Source: Stigmatella ashevillena
GTDB lineage: Bacteria > Myxococcota > Myxococcia > Myxococcales > Myxococcaceae
DNA length: 64,000 nt
Direction of reading: 5' to 3'
NCBI RefSeq assembly: GCF_028368975.1
Contig: NZ_JAQNDM010000002.1
Span: 1-64,000 of the forward strand
Position numbers and translations under genes: made by a program. Below the pieces are notes generated by a model. It saw only the letters and a program-made list of their open reading frames with translations. It did no database searches and was not told the DNA's origin. Each line of letters opens with the position of its first letter. Position 1 is the stretch's first letter. Shown piece by piece: positions 24,826-33,459 of this stretch.

Positions 24826-26391
24826 GTGAAACAGACAGCTCTGGCACATCTCGTGGGAGTGGGATTGGCGCTTTCCGCCGGTTCGGCGAAGGCGCAGGGA
24901 GGACCCGCGGTCTCCCCGGGAGCTTCCGCGCCCGTCCCCGGCACCTCTGCCCCTGTACCCGGGCAGCCCAGCGGTCCGGCGGCGCCGGGCCCGGCCACGC
25001 CTTTGACGGACGTGCCCGCGAGGGCTCCCGAGGGGACGCAGCTCCCAGGCGTGCCTGCGGGCCCGGAACAACCGCTTCCTCCGGGCACGCCGATCACCCT
25101 GGCGGTGCTGGTGGCGCGGGCGCGCCAGCAGGACGCGCGCGTGGAAGAGTCCGAGGCGGAGCTGCGGCGGTTGCAGGCCCTCCAGCGGCAGGCCCACTGG
25201 GCGTGGTTTCCGAAGTTCGAGACGGTGCTGGGCTTCGGAGGCCCCATCCCCGAGGCGCGCAACGACGGGCTGGGAGGCCCTCCGACGACGGAGGCCACCT
25301 TGGAGGGGGACTTCAACTTCGGAGAGCTGGGCGTGACGTTCCGCGCGGAGGTCAACGCCCTGTTGCCGCTGTTCACCTTCGGCAAGCTCTCGGCGCTGGA
25401 GAAGGCAGGGGACCAGGGGCCCATCATCGGCCGGGCGCTTCGGGATCGGGCCCGCGCCGAGGCGGGCTTCCAGGCGGCACAAGCCTTCTATGGATACCAG
25501 CTGGCGCGCTCGGGACTGGCCCAGCTCGATGAGACCGAGAAACGCCTGGATGACGCGGCCAAGCGGATCAACGCCTTGCTCGAGGAAGAATCCGAGCAGG
25601 TGTCCAAGCTGGACACGTACAAGGTGAACTTCTTCCGGCAACTGGTCGTCTCGCGCCGCAGCGAGGCGCGGCAGGGCAGGGCGTTCGCGCTGGAGGCCAT
25701 CCGGCTGCTGGCGGGAGGCAAGCCAGACGAGCCACTGGAGATCGCCGCGGTGGATCTCCCGCTGGAGGACGAGTTTCAACCTCCCACCTTGGAGGAGGCG
25801 CTGGCGTTGGCCGAGCAGCGCCGCCCCGAACTGGTGGCGGTCCAGGCGGGTGTCACGGCGCGAGAGCAGGAAGTCCTCATCCGCGAGCGCAGCTTCTACC
25901 CAGACCTGGGACTCGTCGGCTTCGCGAAGTTCGCGTACACCACCAACACCACCGTCCAGCGCTCGCCCTTCTCGTACGATCCCTACAACGAGCGCACCGC
26001 GGGCGTCGGCCTCGCCATGCGGGGCACCTTCGACATCCCGGTGAAGAAGGCCCAGTTGGAACAGGCCCGCGCCGAGTTGGACAAGCTCAAGGCCCAGCAG
26101 CGGCTGTTGCAGGCCGGTCTGCGCCTGGAGGTGACCAAGACGCATGGCGAGCTGGTGGCGGCGCTGGAGCGCGCCCGTGCCTCGACCGAGGCCGAGAAGA
26201 ACGCGCGGCGCTGGGCCACCGCCGCCTACGCCGCCTTTGATCTCGGCACCGGGGACACCCGTGAACTGGTGGACGCTTTCAGCGCGCTTGCTCAGGGATC
26301 GGCCGACAAGGCGAAGAGCTGGTTCGACGTCCGCCTGGGAATAGCGGCGTTGGAGCGGGTGACCGCCGCACCGCCCGCCCAGGGTGAATAA
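24826..26391 (+). CDS. TolC-family outer membrane protein
   Basis: Protein of 521 aa with a signal peptide (LVGVGLALSAGSAKA). A Pro/Gly-rich linker covers about residues 24-85 (ASAPVPGTSAPVPGQPSGPA). The paired-helix TolC domain follows (ITLAVLVARARQQDARVEES, FAKFAYTTNTTVQRSPFSYD, GTFDIPVKKAQLEQARAELD). TolC proteins form outer-membrane channels for efflux or secretion. GTG 24826 is the start. It is followed after 57 bases by an MlaC-type gene, which links it by context to lipid transport; no inner-membrane pump is adjacent. The Pro-rich N-terminal insert is longer than usual. Confidence 0.85.
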   Translation: MKQTALAHLVGVGLALSAGSAKAQGGPAVSPGASAPVPGTSAPVPGQPSGPAAPGPATPLTDVPARAPEGTQLPGVPAGPEQPLPPGTPITLAVLVARARQQDARVEESEAELRRLQALQRQAHWAWFPKFETVLGFGGPIPEARNDGLGGPPTTEATLEGDFNFGELGVTFRAEVNALLPLFTFGKLSALEKAGDQGPIIGRALRDRARAEAGFQAAQAFYGYQLARSGLAQLDETEKRLDDAAKRINALLEEESEQVSKLDTYKVNFFRQLVVSRRSEARQGRAFALEAIRLLAGGKPDEPLEIAAVDLPLEDEFQPPTLEEALALAEQRRPELVAVQAGVTAREQEVLIRERSFYPDLGLVGFAKFAYTTNTTVQRSPFSYDPYNERTAGVGLAMRGTFDIPVKKAQLEQARAELDKLKAQQRLLQAGLRLEVTKTHGELVAALERARASTEAEKNARRWATAAYAAFDLGTGDTRELVDAFSALAQGSADKAKSWFDVRLGIAALERVTAAPPAQGE

Positions 26392-26448
26392 CCTCCTGCC
26401 TCACCCTGTCGTCACACCGACATCGATCTTCTTCCGGAGCTCAAAACG

Positions 26449-27105
26449 ATGATTGCTTCCCTTCTTACCGCCACGCTGCTTGCCGCCGCGCCGGGACCGC
26501 TGGATGTGGTCAAGTCCGGCAACGCGGATGTTCAGAAGGCCGCCTCGGCACCCGGAGCCACCGTCGAGCAGTTGGCTACTGTCGTCGAGAAGTTCGTCGA
26601 CTTCGAGGAACTCTCGAAGCGCGCCCTCGGCAAGAACTGGGACACGCTCAACGCCGCGCAGCGCAAGGACTTCACGGACACCATGAAGGGCCTGCTGCGG
26701 GCCTCCTACGCCCAGAAGGCCATCGGTCAGGCCCAAGCGGACGTGAAGTACGGCAAGGAGACCATTCAGGGCAATGAGGCGACGGTCGACACCACCCTGG
26801 CGGTACAGAAGGACCAGGTTCCGGTCGGCTACAAGCTCTACCAGGTGGCGGGCAAGGGAGGCTGGCGCATCTACGACGTCATCACCGATGACGTGTCCCT
26901 GATGGAGACCTACCAGGGCCAGTTCCGGAAGATCCTCTCCACCAAGGGCTTCGACGGCTTGCTCTCCACCTTGAAGGCCAAGCGGGCTCAGCTGGAGAAG
27001 TCGTCGGCCAGCACAGCGGCACCCGCCGCGGGCGGAGCGGGTACCAAGGCCCAGGCCACCAGCACCCGTCAGCCGACGCCGGAGGCCAAGGTTCAGAAGC
27101 AGTAG
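26449..27105 (+). CDS. MlaC/Ttg2D-family periplasmic phospholipid-binding protein
   Basis: Protein of 218 aa. A short signal sequence (MIASLLTATLLAAAPG) precedes the MlaC fold: FVDFEELSKRALGKNWDTLN, RKDFTDTMKGLLRASYAQ, VGYKLYQVAGKGGWRIYDVI and SLMETYQGQFRKIL. MlaC shuttles phospholipids between the MlaFEDB complex and the outer membrane. A low-complexity Ala/Thr tail (about 180-218) is unlike E. coli MlaC. It is co-oriented with the TolC gene, 57 bases after it. The mlaF/mlaD genes are about 25 kb upstream rather than in the same operon. Confidence 0.88.
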   Translation: MIASLLTATLLAAAPGPLDVVKSGNADVQKAASAPGATVEQLATVVEKFVDFEELSKRALGKNWDTLNAAQRKDFTDTMKGLLRASYAQKAIGQAQADVKYGKETIQGNEATVDTTLAVQKDQVPVGYKLYQVAGKGGWRIYDVITDDVSLMETYQGQFRKILSTKGFDGLLSTLKAKRAQLEKSSASTAAPAAGGAGTKAQATSTRQPTPEAKVQKQ

Positions 27106-27135
27106 CGGCGGCTCACGCCGGAGCGCCCTGCGGCC

Positions 27136-28122
27136 TCACTTCGAGGCGGCCAGGGCGCTTTGCAGTCCCTGGGCGAGCGGGATGAGGGGAGTGAAGCCCA
27201 GCTCCTTCGTCGCCCGCTCCGTGGAGCAGGTCCACGCCGCGCACCGCATCTCGCGGACCTTGTCGCGGCTGAGCATGGGAATCGTTCCGCGCACGCGCGC
27301 GGCCAGCTCCGAGCCCAGGCCCACCACGTAGCTGATCGCCTCGGGCACCGGCAGCACCGTGGGCGGCGACCGCCCCAGGGCCTCCGCGAGCGTCACGCAG
27401 AAGTCTTCCCACCGGTACTCGGAGCCATCCGACACCATGTAGACGCCCGCCTCGGGGGCGTCCTTGCGCAGCGTCTGGCCCCGATCGGCCGCGGCGAGCA
27501 GCACCGTGCAGAGATCATCCACGTGGATGAGCGAGTAGTGCTTGGGGCCAAAGCCGCTCTTGAGCACCAGCCCCAGCCGCGCCATGGGCAGCAGGGCGGG
27601 GAGGAACTCCTGATCCCCCGGCCCGTAGACGATGGGCGGACGGACGATGACCGAGGGGACCCGGTCCGAGAACTCGCGCACCGCGTTCTCTCCTCCCAGC
27701 TTGCTGCGGCCATAGCGGGACACGGGCGCGGGGGTCTCCTCCTCCCTCCGGGGCTGGCCCGGGACGGAGGGGCCCGCGGCCGCCAGCGAAGAGCAGAAGA
27801 TGAACCGGGGAGGCTTGGGCAGCGCCGCCAGGGCCTGGGCCAGCCGCCGGGTGCCCTCGGCATTGCCCTGGAAGTAACCTTCCTCGTTCCGGGCCTTGGT
27901 GACGCCCGCCAGGTGGAGCACGCAGTCCACGCCGGCCACGGCCTCGGTGAGCCCCTGGCCCGTGAGCAGATCGCCCTCGGCGAAGCGGACGCCCAGGGCC
28001 TCCAGGGGCCCGCGCTTGGACGTGCTGCGCACGAGCACGGTCAGCGTATCGCCGCGCTCGATGATGCGGCGGGCGAGCCGCTGGCCAATGAATCCGGTAC
28101 CACCCGTGAGGAGAAAGTGCAC
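27136..28122 (-). CDS. Extended SDR (NAD-dependent epimerase/dehydratase), likely ceramide reductase CerR
   Basis: Protein of 328 aa with the Rossmann motif LTGGTGFIGQRLARR (about 4-18) and the catalytic YGRSK (Tyr/Lys); an FIFCSSLAAAG segment provides the serine. The gene lies 11 bases after an acyltransferase gene and is third in an operon after serine palmitoyltransferase. In Caulobacter the bacterial ceramide pathway uses an SDR of this kind (CerR) to reduce the keto group of 3-ketoceramide. That role here rests on synteny; the fold itself only shows an SDR, and other sugar or lipid ketoreductions remain possible. Confidence 0.75.
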   Translation of the reverse strand: MHFLLTGGTGFIGQRLARRIIERGDTLTVLVRSTSKRGPLEALGVRFAEGDLLTGQGLTEAVAGVDCVLHLAGVTKARNEEGYFQGNAEGTRRLAQALAALPKPPRFIFCSSLAAAGPSVPGQPRREEETPAPVSRYGRSKLGGENAVREFSDRVPSVIVRPPIVYGPGDQEFLPALLPMARLGLVLKSGFGPKHYSLIHVDDLCTVLLAAADRGQTLRKDAPEAGVYMVSDGSEYRWEDFCVTLAEALGRSPPTVLPVPEAISYVVGLGSELAARVRGTIPMLSRDKVREMRCAAWTCSTERATKELGFTPLIPLAQGLQSALAASK

Positions 28123-28133
28123 TGAAGGGCCTT

Positions 28134-29312
28134 TCAGAGCGGACGCTGGTAGATGCGATGGGTTTTGGAACGCTGGCCGCCCATGGACTCGATCGCCCGG
28201 TTCACCAGGTGATTGTCCTCGAGCGTCCAGGAGATCTCTCCACCCTCGTAGCCGAGGCGGCGCGCGGTCCGGAGCGTGTCCAGGTACAGGATGGCGTCAA
28301 TCCCGCGCCGACGGTAGCCCTCCTTGATGCCCAGGGTGATGAGCCGCAACCGGCGGATCTTCCGCAGCGCCAGGAACATCTTCACCAGCCCCACCGGGAA
28401 GCCGAAGGTGGTGAGCCGGCCCCCGGCGGCCTTGATGGCCTCGTTGGCATCCGGCAGCGTGATGGAGAAGGCGACAGGCTCGCCCTTCACCTCGGCGATG
28501 AGCACCAGCTCCGGCCGGACGATCTGCTTCATCTCCCGAGCCAGGTGATCGAACTCCCGCTCCGTCATGGGAACGAAGCCCCAGTTATCCTCCCAGGCCG
28601 AGTTGTAGATGGCCTTGAGGCGGGCGACCTCCTCGTTGAGGTGCTTCAGGTTCGCGGGGCGCACGGTGATGCCCTCGCGCTGGCGGATCTTCTCCGCGAT
28701 GCGGACCACCTTCTCGGGCGGCTCGGCCGAGGAGGACAGCTCGAATGACCAGAGATCCTTGGCCTTGGTGAACCCGCAGGCCTCGATGAGCGCGGCGTAG
28801 TAGGGCGGGTTGTACGTCGTCATGATCGCGGGCGGCGAGCCAAAGCCCTCCACCTGCAGGCCCAGCTCCTGGTTGCCGGAGAAGTTCATCGGCCCGAGCA
28901 GCGTGGTGAATCCGTGGGCCTTCAGCCACTGAGAGGCCGCGTCGAACAGGCCTCGGGCCACCCCGGCGTCATTCACGCACTCGAACAGGCCGAAGAACCC
29001 GTGGTTGGTGCCCTGGAATTGGTTGAAGCGCGGATCCTTCACCGCCGCGATGCGGCCCACCACGTCCTTGCCCCGCCGCGCGAGGAACAGCGCCACCTCG
29101 CCGAACTCGAGGAAGGGGTTCTTGCGTGGATCCAGGAAGTCCCGGCGCTCCATCTCCAACGGGGGCACCCAGTTCGAGTCCCCTCGATAGATGGCGTAGG
29201 GCATGCGGATGAAGGCCGTCTTGTCCGCGCTGCTCTGCACGGGACTCACCGTCACATCGGCGGGGAGCGGGGGCAGGGCAGGGGAGACCACCGGTTCGGC
29301 GGGCAGGGCCAT
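28134..29312 (-). CDS. GNAT-fold acyltransferase, likely bacterial ceramide synthase (bCerS)
   Basis: Protein of 392 aa of the GNAT-fold family. Landmarks are FIRMPYAIYRGDSNWVPPLE (about 35-54), TTLLGPMNFSGNQELGLQVE, IMTTYNPPYYAALIEACGF, GIKEGYRRRGIDAILYLDTL (the CoA-binding-like RRRG loop) and YEGGEISWTLEDNHLVNRAI near the end. Caulobacter bCerS belongs to this family and N-acylates 3-ketosphinganine. It lies 6 bases downstream of the SPT gene and 11 bases upstream of the SDR gene, so the three are almost certainly co-transcribed. The acyl donor cannot be read from sequence. Confidence 0.78.
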   Translation of the reverse strand: MALPAEPVVSPALPPLPADVTVSPVQSSADKTAFIRMPYAIYRGDSNWVPPLEMERRDFLDPRKNPFLEFGEVALFLARRGKDVVGRIAAVKDPRFNQFQGTNHGFFGLFECVNDAGVARGLFDAASQWLKAHGFTTLLGPMNFSGNQELGLQVEGFGSPPAIMTTYNPPYYAALIEACGFTKAKDLWSFELSSSAEPPEKVVRIAEKIRQREGITVRPANLKHLNEEVARLKAIYNSAWEDNWGFVPMTEREFDHLAREMKQIVRPELVLIAEVKGEPVAFSITLPDANEAIKAAGGRLTTFGFPVGLVKMFLALRKIRRLRLITLGIKEGYRRRGIDAILYLDTLRTARRLGYEGGEISWTLEDNHLVNRAIESMGGQRSKTHRIYQRPL

Positions 29313-29318
29313 GGGCGC

Positions 29319-30872
29319 CTAGTTCCTTTCCACCGGGGTGCCGTTGTGGTCGTGCCCATTCTTCATGAAGAAGTGGGCGCCCTTCTCGAGCAGCAGCCCG
29401 GGCAGCTCCCCGCGCTTCTTCCACAGGCGCCGGGAGGCACCGCCCAGCTTGCGCAGATCCTCCGGTTGGAAGTTGGCGGCCCGCCACGTCAGGTGCTCCA
29501 CCGCGTCGAAGAGCTTGCCGGCCACCTCGCGCGAGGACATGCGCGAGAGCTGATCCAGCGAGAAGCCGTTCGGGTTCACCAGGTGTCCCGCCGAGCCGGC
29601 CGCCCACTTCTCCGAGGCCTTGTTGGCGCGCACGCCCGTGCCGGGCCGGGCGATCTGCACCGGCTCATACGCCGTGGGCCGTGTCTCGGGGATGACGTCC
29701 AGGCGTCGGCCGATCTTCTCGAACGTGTCCAGCACCTGGTCCAGCTGCGCGTCGGTGTGCGTGGCCATGTAGCTGGTGCGGATGAGCGCGTGGCCCGCCT
29801 CCACCGCCGGAGGAATGACGGGGTTGGCGAACACGCCCGCCTCGTGCAGCGCCTTCCAGAAGCGGAAACACTTCACCTGGTCGCCGATTTGCACCGGCAC
29901 CACCGGGGTGACGGACACGCCCGTGTCGAACCCCATGGCGCGGAAGCCGTTGTGCATCTTCTCCGCGATGTCGAGCAGCCGCGCGCGGCGCTCCGGCTCC
30001 GCCTCGATGATCTCCAGCGCCTTGAGCGCCGAGGCGACGGAGGCAGGCGTCATGGACGCCGAGAAGATGACCGAGCGCGCCTTGTGGCGCATGTAGTTGA
30101 TGACCTCGAAGGGGCCCGCGAGCACGCCGCCCAGCGAGGCGAAGCTCTTGGAGAACGTGCCCATCACCAGGTCCGTCTCCGCCTCCAGGCCGAAGTACTC
30201 GGACACGCCGCGCCCGTGCTCGCCCAGCACGCCCATGGAGTGCGCATCGTCCGTCATCAGCCGCGCGTTGTAGCGCTTGGCCAGCTCCACCAGCCGGGGG
30301 AGGTTGCACAGATCTCCCTCCATGGAGAACACCCCGTCGGTGATGATGATCTTCCCGGCGTTCGGCTCGGCGGCGGCGAGCAACTGCTCCAGGTGATCCA
30401 GATCATTGTGGCGGAACTTGCGCTCGGTGGCGAAGCCCAGCCGGATGCCGTCCACCAGGGAGGCGTGGTTCTGCCGGTCGCTGAAGACGATGTCGTGCCG
30501 GCCGAGGATGGAGGAGAGCGCCAGGTTCGTCTGGAAGCCCGTCGAGATGACGAGCGCTGACTCGCGGTTGAGGAACTTGGCCAGCCGGGCCTCAAGCTCC
30601 TCGTGGAGCGCCAGGGTGCCATTGAGCAGGCGGGAGCCCGAGCACGTGGTGCCGAACTTCTCCACCGCGTGGATGGCGGCTTCCTTCACCCGCGGATCCG
30701 CGGACAGGCCCAGGTAGTTGTTCGAGCCCACCATGATGACGCGGCGGCCTTCGATCTCCACCTCCGTGGCGCCGTGCGAGGCCTCGATGGAACGGAAGTA
30801 GGGGTAGATGCCCGCGGCCTTCGCGATGCGGTAGTCCTTCCAACTGCGGCACTTGTCGAAGACGTCGCTCAT
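29319..30872 (-). CDS. Serine palmitoyltransferase (AONS/SPT family) with C-terminal extension
   Basis: Protein of 517 aa. It is a PLP enzyme that condenses serine with an acyl thioester to 3-ketosphinganine, the first step of sphingolipid synthesis. Seen are VIMVGSNNYLGLSADPRV, FGTTCSGSRLLNGTLALHEE, DDAHSMGVLGEHGRGVSEYF, and GTFSKSFASLGG with Lys242 as the PLP lysine. The last 110 or so residues (from about 405, NKASEKWAAGSAGHLVNP) lie beyond the usual SPT end. ATG 30872 has AAGGA 9 bases upstream; a long in-frame extension upstream is non-homologous. It is the first gene of the ceramide operon. KBL or BioF identities are less likely given the partners. Confidence 0.87.
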   Translation of the reverse strand: MSDVFDKCRSWKDYRIAKAAGIYPYFRSIEASHGATEVEIEGRRVIMVGSNNYLGLSADPRVKEAAIHAVEKFGTTCSGSRLLNGTLALHEELEARLAKFLNRESALVISTGFQTNLALSSILGRHDIVFSDRQNHASLVDGIRLGFATERKFRHNDLDHLEQLLAAAEPNAGKIIITDGVFSMEGDLCNLPRLVELAKRYNARLMTDDAHSMGVLGEHGRGVSEYFGLEAETDLVMGTFSKSFASLGGVLAGPFEVINYMRHKARSVIFSASMTPASVASALKALEIIEAEPERRARLLDIAEKMHNGFRAMGFDTGVSVTPVVPVQIGDQVKCFRFWKALHEAGVFANPVIPPAVEAGHALIRTSYMATHTDAQLDQVLDTFEKIGRRLDVIPETRPTAYEPVQIARPGTGVRANKASEKWAAGSAGHLVNPNGFSLDQLSRMSSREVAGKLFDAVEHLTWRAANFQPEDLRKLGGASRRLWKKRGELPGLLLEKGAHFFMKNGHDHNGTPVERN

Positions 30873-31332
30873 GGTGATTGGTCCTTCTGTCTGCGTCGGG
30901 GGATCCGGGTGCGGTCTGGAGTGGCGATTTCTGCGCGGCGCGGTCTCCAGCCTGCTGCACCGTGGTTGGTGCTGCGTGCAACCTCCTCGGGGCGACGCGG
31001 AGCCGTGAATAAAGAGGGATTCCGGCAGTGTCAAGGCACCAACTTTCAACGCCATGGCAATGCTGTCAGGGGGGCCTCGCGGAAAAGTCGTTCGGCACTC
31101 GCACGAGTTCGCCGTTGCCCGTACTTCCACGGACTTGGCGCCCTGATCCTCGGCGCTGGGGACGCTGCCGCATCGAAAGAAAGAGGGGGGGGGACCGACT
31201 GTTGCGTGGCGGGCAATTGTGTGGAGGGTGCATCGGGCCACCTGACACGGGTGTCGCGGTGGATGGGACGCTATGGTGTGCGAACGACGTGCCGGCCGCT
31301 TGCTCCTCCCTCCGGCCGTCTGGGAGTCCTCG
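30873..31332. other. Divergent intergenic region upstream of spt and an aminotransferase
   Basis: No convincing gene was seen in about 460 bases. It must hold the promoter of the ceramide operon (minus strand) and that of the aminotransferase (plus strand). I did not find a clear -35/-10 pair or an operator palindrome by eye. Confidence 0.4.
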
Positions 31333-32544
31333 ATGAGCCGCTCACACCTCGCCAGCCGTGTCTCCGGTTTTGGCACCACCGTCTTCTCCGAGTTCAGCGC
31401 GCTCGCCGTGAAGCACGGCGCGGTGAACCTGGGCCAGGGCTTCCCGGACTTCGATGGTCCGGAGGAAGTCAAGGAGGCGGCGTGGCGAGCCATCCGGGAG
31501 GGCACCAACCAGTACGCGCCGAGCATGGGGGCCCGGGAGCTGCGCGTGGCCATCGCCGAGCATGCGGCGCGCTTCTATGGCCAGCAGGTGGATCCTGACA
31601 CCATGGTGACCGTCACGAGCGGGGCCACCGAAGCCCTGCTCGACGCCATCCTGGGGCTGGTGGATCCCGGCGATGAGGTGATCGTCTTCGAGCCCTTCTA
31701 CGACTCCTATGTGGCGAACATCGCCTTCGTGGGGGCCACGCCGCGCTACGTGCCGCTGCGGCCCCCCGACGCGCAGCACCCCACGTGGTGGCTCGACTGG
31801 GCGGAGCTGGAGGCGGCCTTCAGCCCCCGGACGCGGCTGCTCATCCTCAACACCCCGCACAATCCCACCGGCAAGGTGTTCACCCGCGAGGAGCTGGAGC
31901 GCCTGGGCACCCTGTGCGAGCGGCACGGGGTGAAGGTGCTCTCGGATGAGGTGTATGAACACATCGTGTTCGCCCCCGCGCGGCACGTGCGCCCCTCCAC
32001 GCTGCCCGTGCTGGCGGACCGGACCGTCACGGTGAGCAGCATGGGCAAGACGTTCAGCCTGACGGGGTGGAAGATCGGCTGGATCATCGCCCCACCGCCG
32101 CTGCGTGACGCAGTGCAGCGTGCCCACCAGTTCGTCACCTTCGCCACGGCGGCCCCGTTCCAGAGCGCCACGGCGGCGGCGCTGCGGATGCCGGACGGGT
32201 ACTTCCAGGAGCTGGCCGTGCGCTACCTGGCGAGGCGCGAGAAGCTGCTGCATGGCTTGCGCGAGGCGGGGCTTCCCGCGCAGGCCCCCGAGGGCAGCTA
32301 CTTCATCCTCGCGGACATCTCGCGGCAGGGCTTCCCGGACGATGTGGCCTTCTGCCGCCATTTGGTGACGCAGGGCGGGGTGGCGGCCATTCCCCCGAGC
32401 GTCTTCTATTCGCCGGAGCACCGGTACCTGGGGCAAGGCTTCGCGCGCTTCGCATTCTGCAAGACGGATGGGGTGCTGGAGGAAGGGGCGCGGCGCTTGA
32501 AGCAAGGGCTCTCGGCGGCGGCGTCCTCTTCCAGCCGCCCGTGA
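31333..32544 (+). CDS. PLP aminotransferase class I/II (kynurenine/methionine aminotransferase-like)
   Basis: Protein of 403 aa. Fold type I PLP aminotransferase: VNLGQGFPDFDGPEEVKEAA, VTSGATEALLDAILGLV, ILNTPHNPTGKVFTREEL, LSDEVYEHIVF and Lys239 in SSMGKTFSLTGWKIGW. The N-terminal LGQGFPDF and the central NTPHNPTGK are typical of the YbdL/kynurenine aminotransferase I branch. ATG 31333 is preferred over the upstream start at 31273. The stop overlaps the start of the following methyltransferase. Amino acid substrate not assignable. Confidence 0.85.
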   Translation: MSRSHLASRVSGFGTTVFSEFSALAVKHGAVNLGQGFPDFDGPEEVKEAAWRAIREGTNQYAPSMGARELRVAIAEHAARFYGQQVDPDTMVTVTSGATEALLDAILGLVDPGDEVIVFEPFYDSYVANIAFVGATPRYVPLRPPDAQHPTWWLDWAELEAAFSPRTRLLILNTPHNPTGKVFTREELERLGTLCERHGVKVLSDEVYEHIVFAPARHVRPSTLPVLADRTVTVSSMGKTFSLTGWKIGWIIAPPPLRDAVQRAHQFVTFATAAPFQSATAAALRMPDGYFQELAVRYLARREKLLHGLREAGLPAQAPEGSYFILADISRQGFPDDVAFCRHLVTQGGVAAIPPSVFYSPEHRYLGQGFARFAFCKTDGVLEEGARRLKQGLSAAASSSSRP

Positions 32545-33269
32545 GCTTCTTTGGGGAGCTGTACGTTCGCAGCACGCTGCCCTTTCTCTCCGCCGAGATC
32601 ACGGCGCGCGAGGTGGCTTACCTGGAGCGCTGCTTCACGGACCTGGCGCTCGCTGGCCCGGTGGTGGATCTGGGCTGTGGCCACGGACGGCATGCCGCGC
32701 CGCTCAACACCTCGGGGGTGCTGGCGGGCCGGGTGGTGGGGCTGGAGCTGGACGCCTACTCCCTGGCGCACCGGCTCCCAGGCTTTCCGGTGGTGGAGGG
32801 GGACTTGCGGGCCTTGCCCTTCCCGAGTGCCTCGTGGGCGGGGGCATATGCCTGGTACTCGACGCTCTTTGCCTTTTCGGACGCGGAGCATCGCGTCATT
32901 CTCCGGGAAGTCGCTCGGTGCCTCCAACCGGGCGCCGTGCTCGTCTTCCAGACGGTGCCATACGAGCGGCTCCTGGAACAGCCCAGCGCGTCATTCCAGC
33001 GGGTGCTCCCGGATGGGAGCCGGTTGGAGGAGGAGAGCCACTTCGAGCCCGCCACCGGGAGGGATCACGGCCGCCGACGGTTGATCACCCCGGAGGGCCG
33101 TGTCCTTTCGGGGGAGTATGCCATTCGGTACCATCCGCTGCCGGAGCTGGTCCAACGGATGGAAGAGGCGGGCCTGCGGGTGAAATGGGTGCATGGCGGG
33201 CTGGAGGGCGAGCCTCTGACCTCCGCCTCCACGGACCTCATCATGGGAGCCGAGCTGCGTCATGGCTGA
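32541..33269 (+). CDS. SAM-dependent methyltransferase (type 11)
   Basis: Protein of 242 aa with the class I methyltransferase motif VVDLGCGHGRHAAPL (about 41-55), an acidic residue after strand 2 (GLELDAYSLA), and motif II VVEGDLRALPFPSASWAGAY. GTG 32541 overlaps the aminotransferase stop by four bases, so the two are translationally coupled. The methyl acceptor is unknown. Its 3' end overlaps by 8 bases the start of a small degenerate frame described next. Confidence 0.8.
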   Translation: MSFFGELYVRSTLPFLSAEITAREVAYLERCFTDLALAGPVVDLGCGHGRHAAPLNTSGVLAGRVVGLELDAYSLAHRLPGFPVVEGDLRALPFPSASWAGAYAWYSTLFAFSDAEHRVILREVARCLQPGAVLVFQTVPYERLLEQPSASFQRVLPDGSRLEEESHFEPATGRDHGRRRLITPEGRVLSGEYAIRYHPLPELVQRMEEAGLRVKWVHGGLEGEPLTSASTDLIMGAELRHG

Positions 33270-33396
33270 GGGACGCGGGAAGATCGCCACCCAGGCCTTG
33301 CGCGATGCGGGAATGAAGGTCATCTACACAAGAGGGACAGACCGGAGGCCTTCGCGTTTTTGGTGGCGGGATCATCCCGGACGGCGGCATACCTAA
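33262..33396 (+). pseudogene. Remnant of a cobalamin (B12)-binding domain gene
   Basis: A 44-codon frame whose first half (GRGKIATQALRDAGMKVIYT) closely resembles the start of the methylmalonyl-CoA mutase-type B12-binding domain (consensus DRGAKVIAxALRDAGxEVIYTG). After the VIYT strand the sequence diverges (RGTDRRPSRFWW) and stops at 33394-33396. The remainder of the domain, including the Gly/Ser-Leu motifs, is absent. It lies between the methyltransferase and HMG-CoA lyase genes. It is probably a truncated relic rather than an expressed protein. Confidence 0.5.
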
Positions 33397-33459
33397 GCGG
33401 AAGGGGTTGGGAGTGATGAGACTCCTCACCGCCGGAAGCTCGACGCAGGACATCGTCCA

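Noticed and set aside
24595-26145. Minus-strand extension of the aldolase frame to an 823-codon protein
   Set aside because: The upstream part is antisense to the TolC gene and unlike any protein; the aldolase starts at 24594 with a good Shine-Dalgarno.
30873-31553. Upstream extension of the SPT frame to 744 codons
   Set aside because: The added residues are non-homologous and cross the aminotransferase promoter region; ATG 30872 has AAGGA and the family N-terminus.
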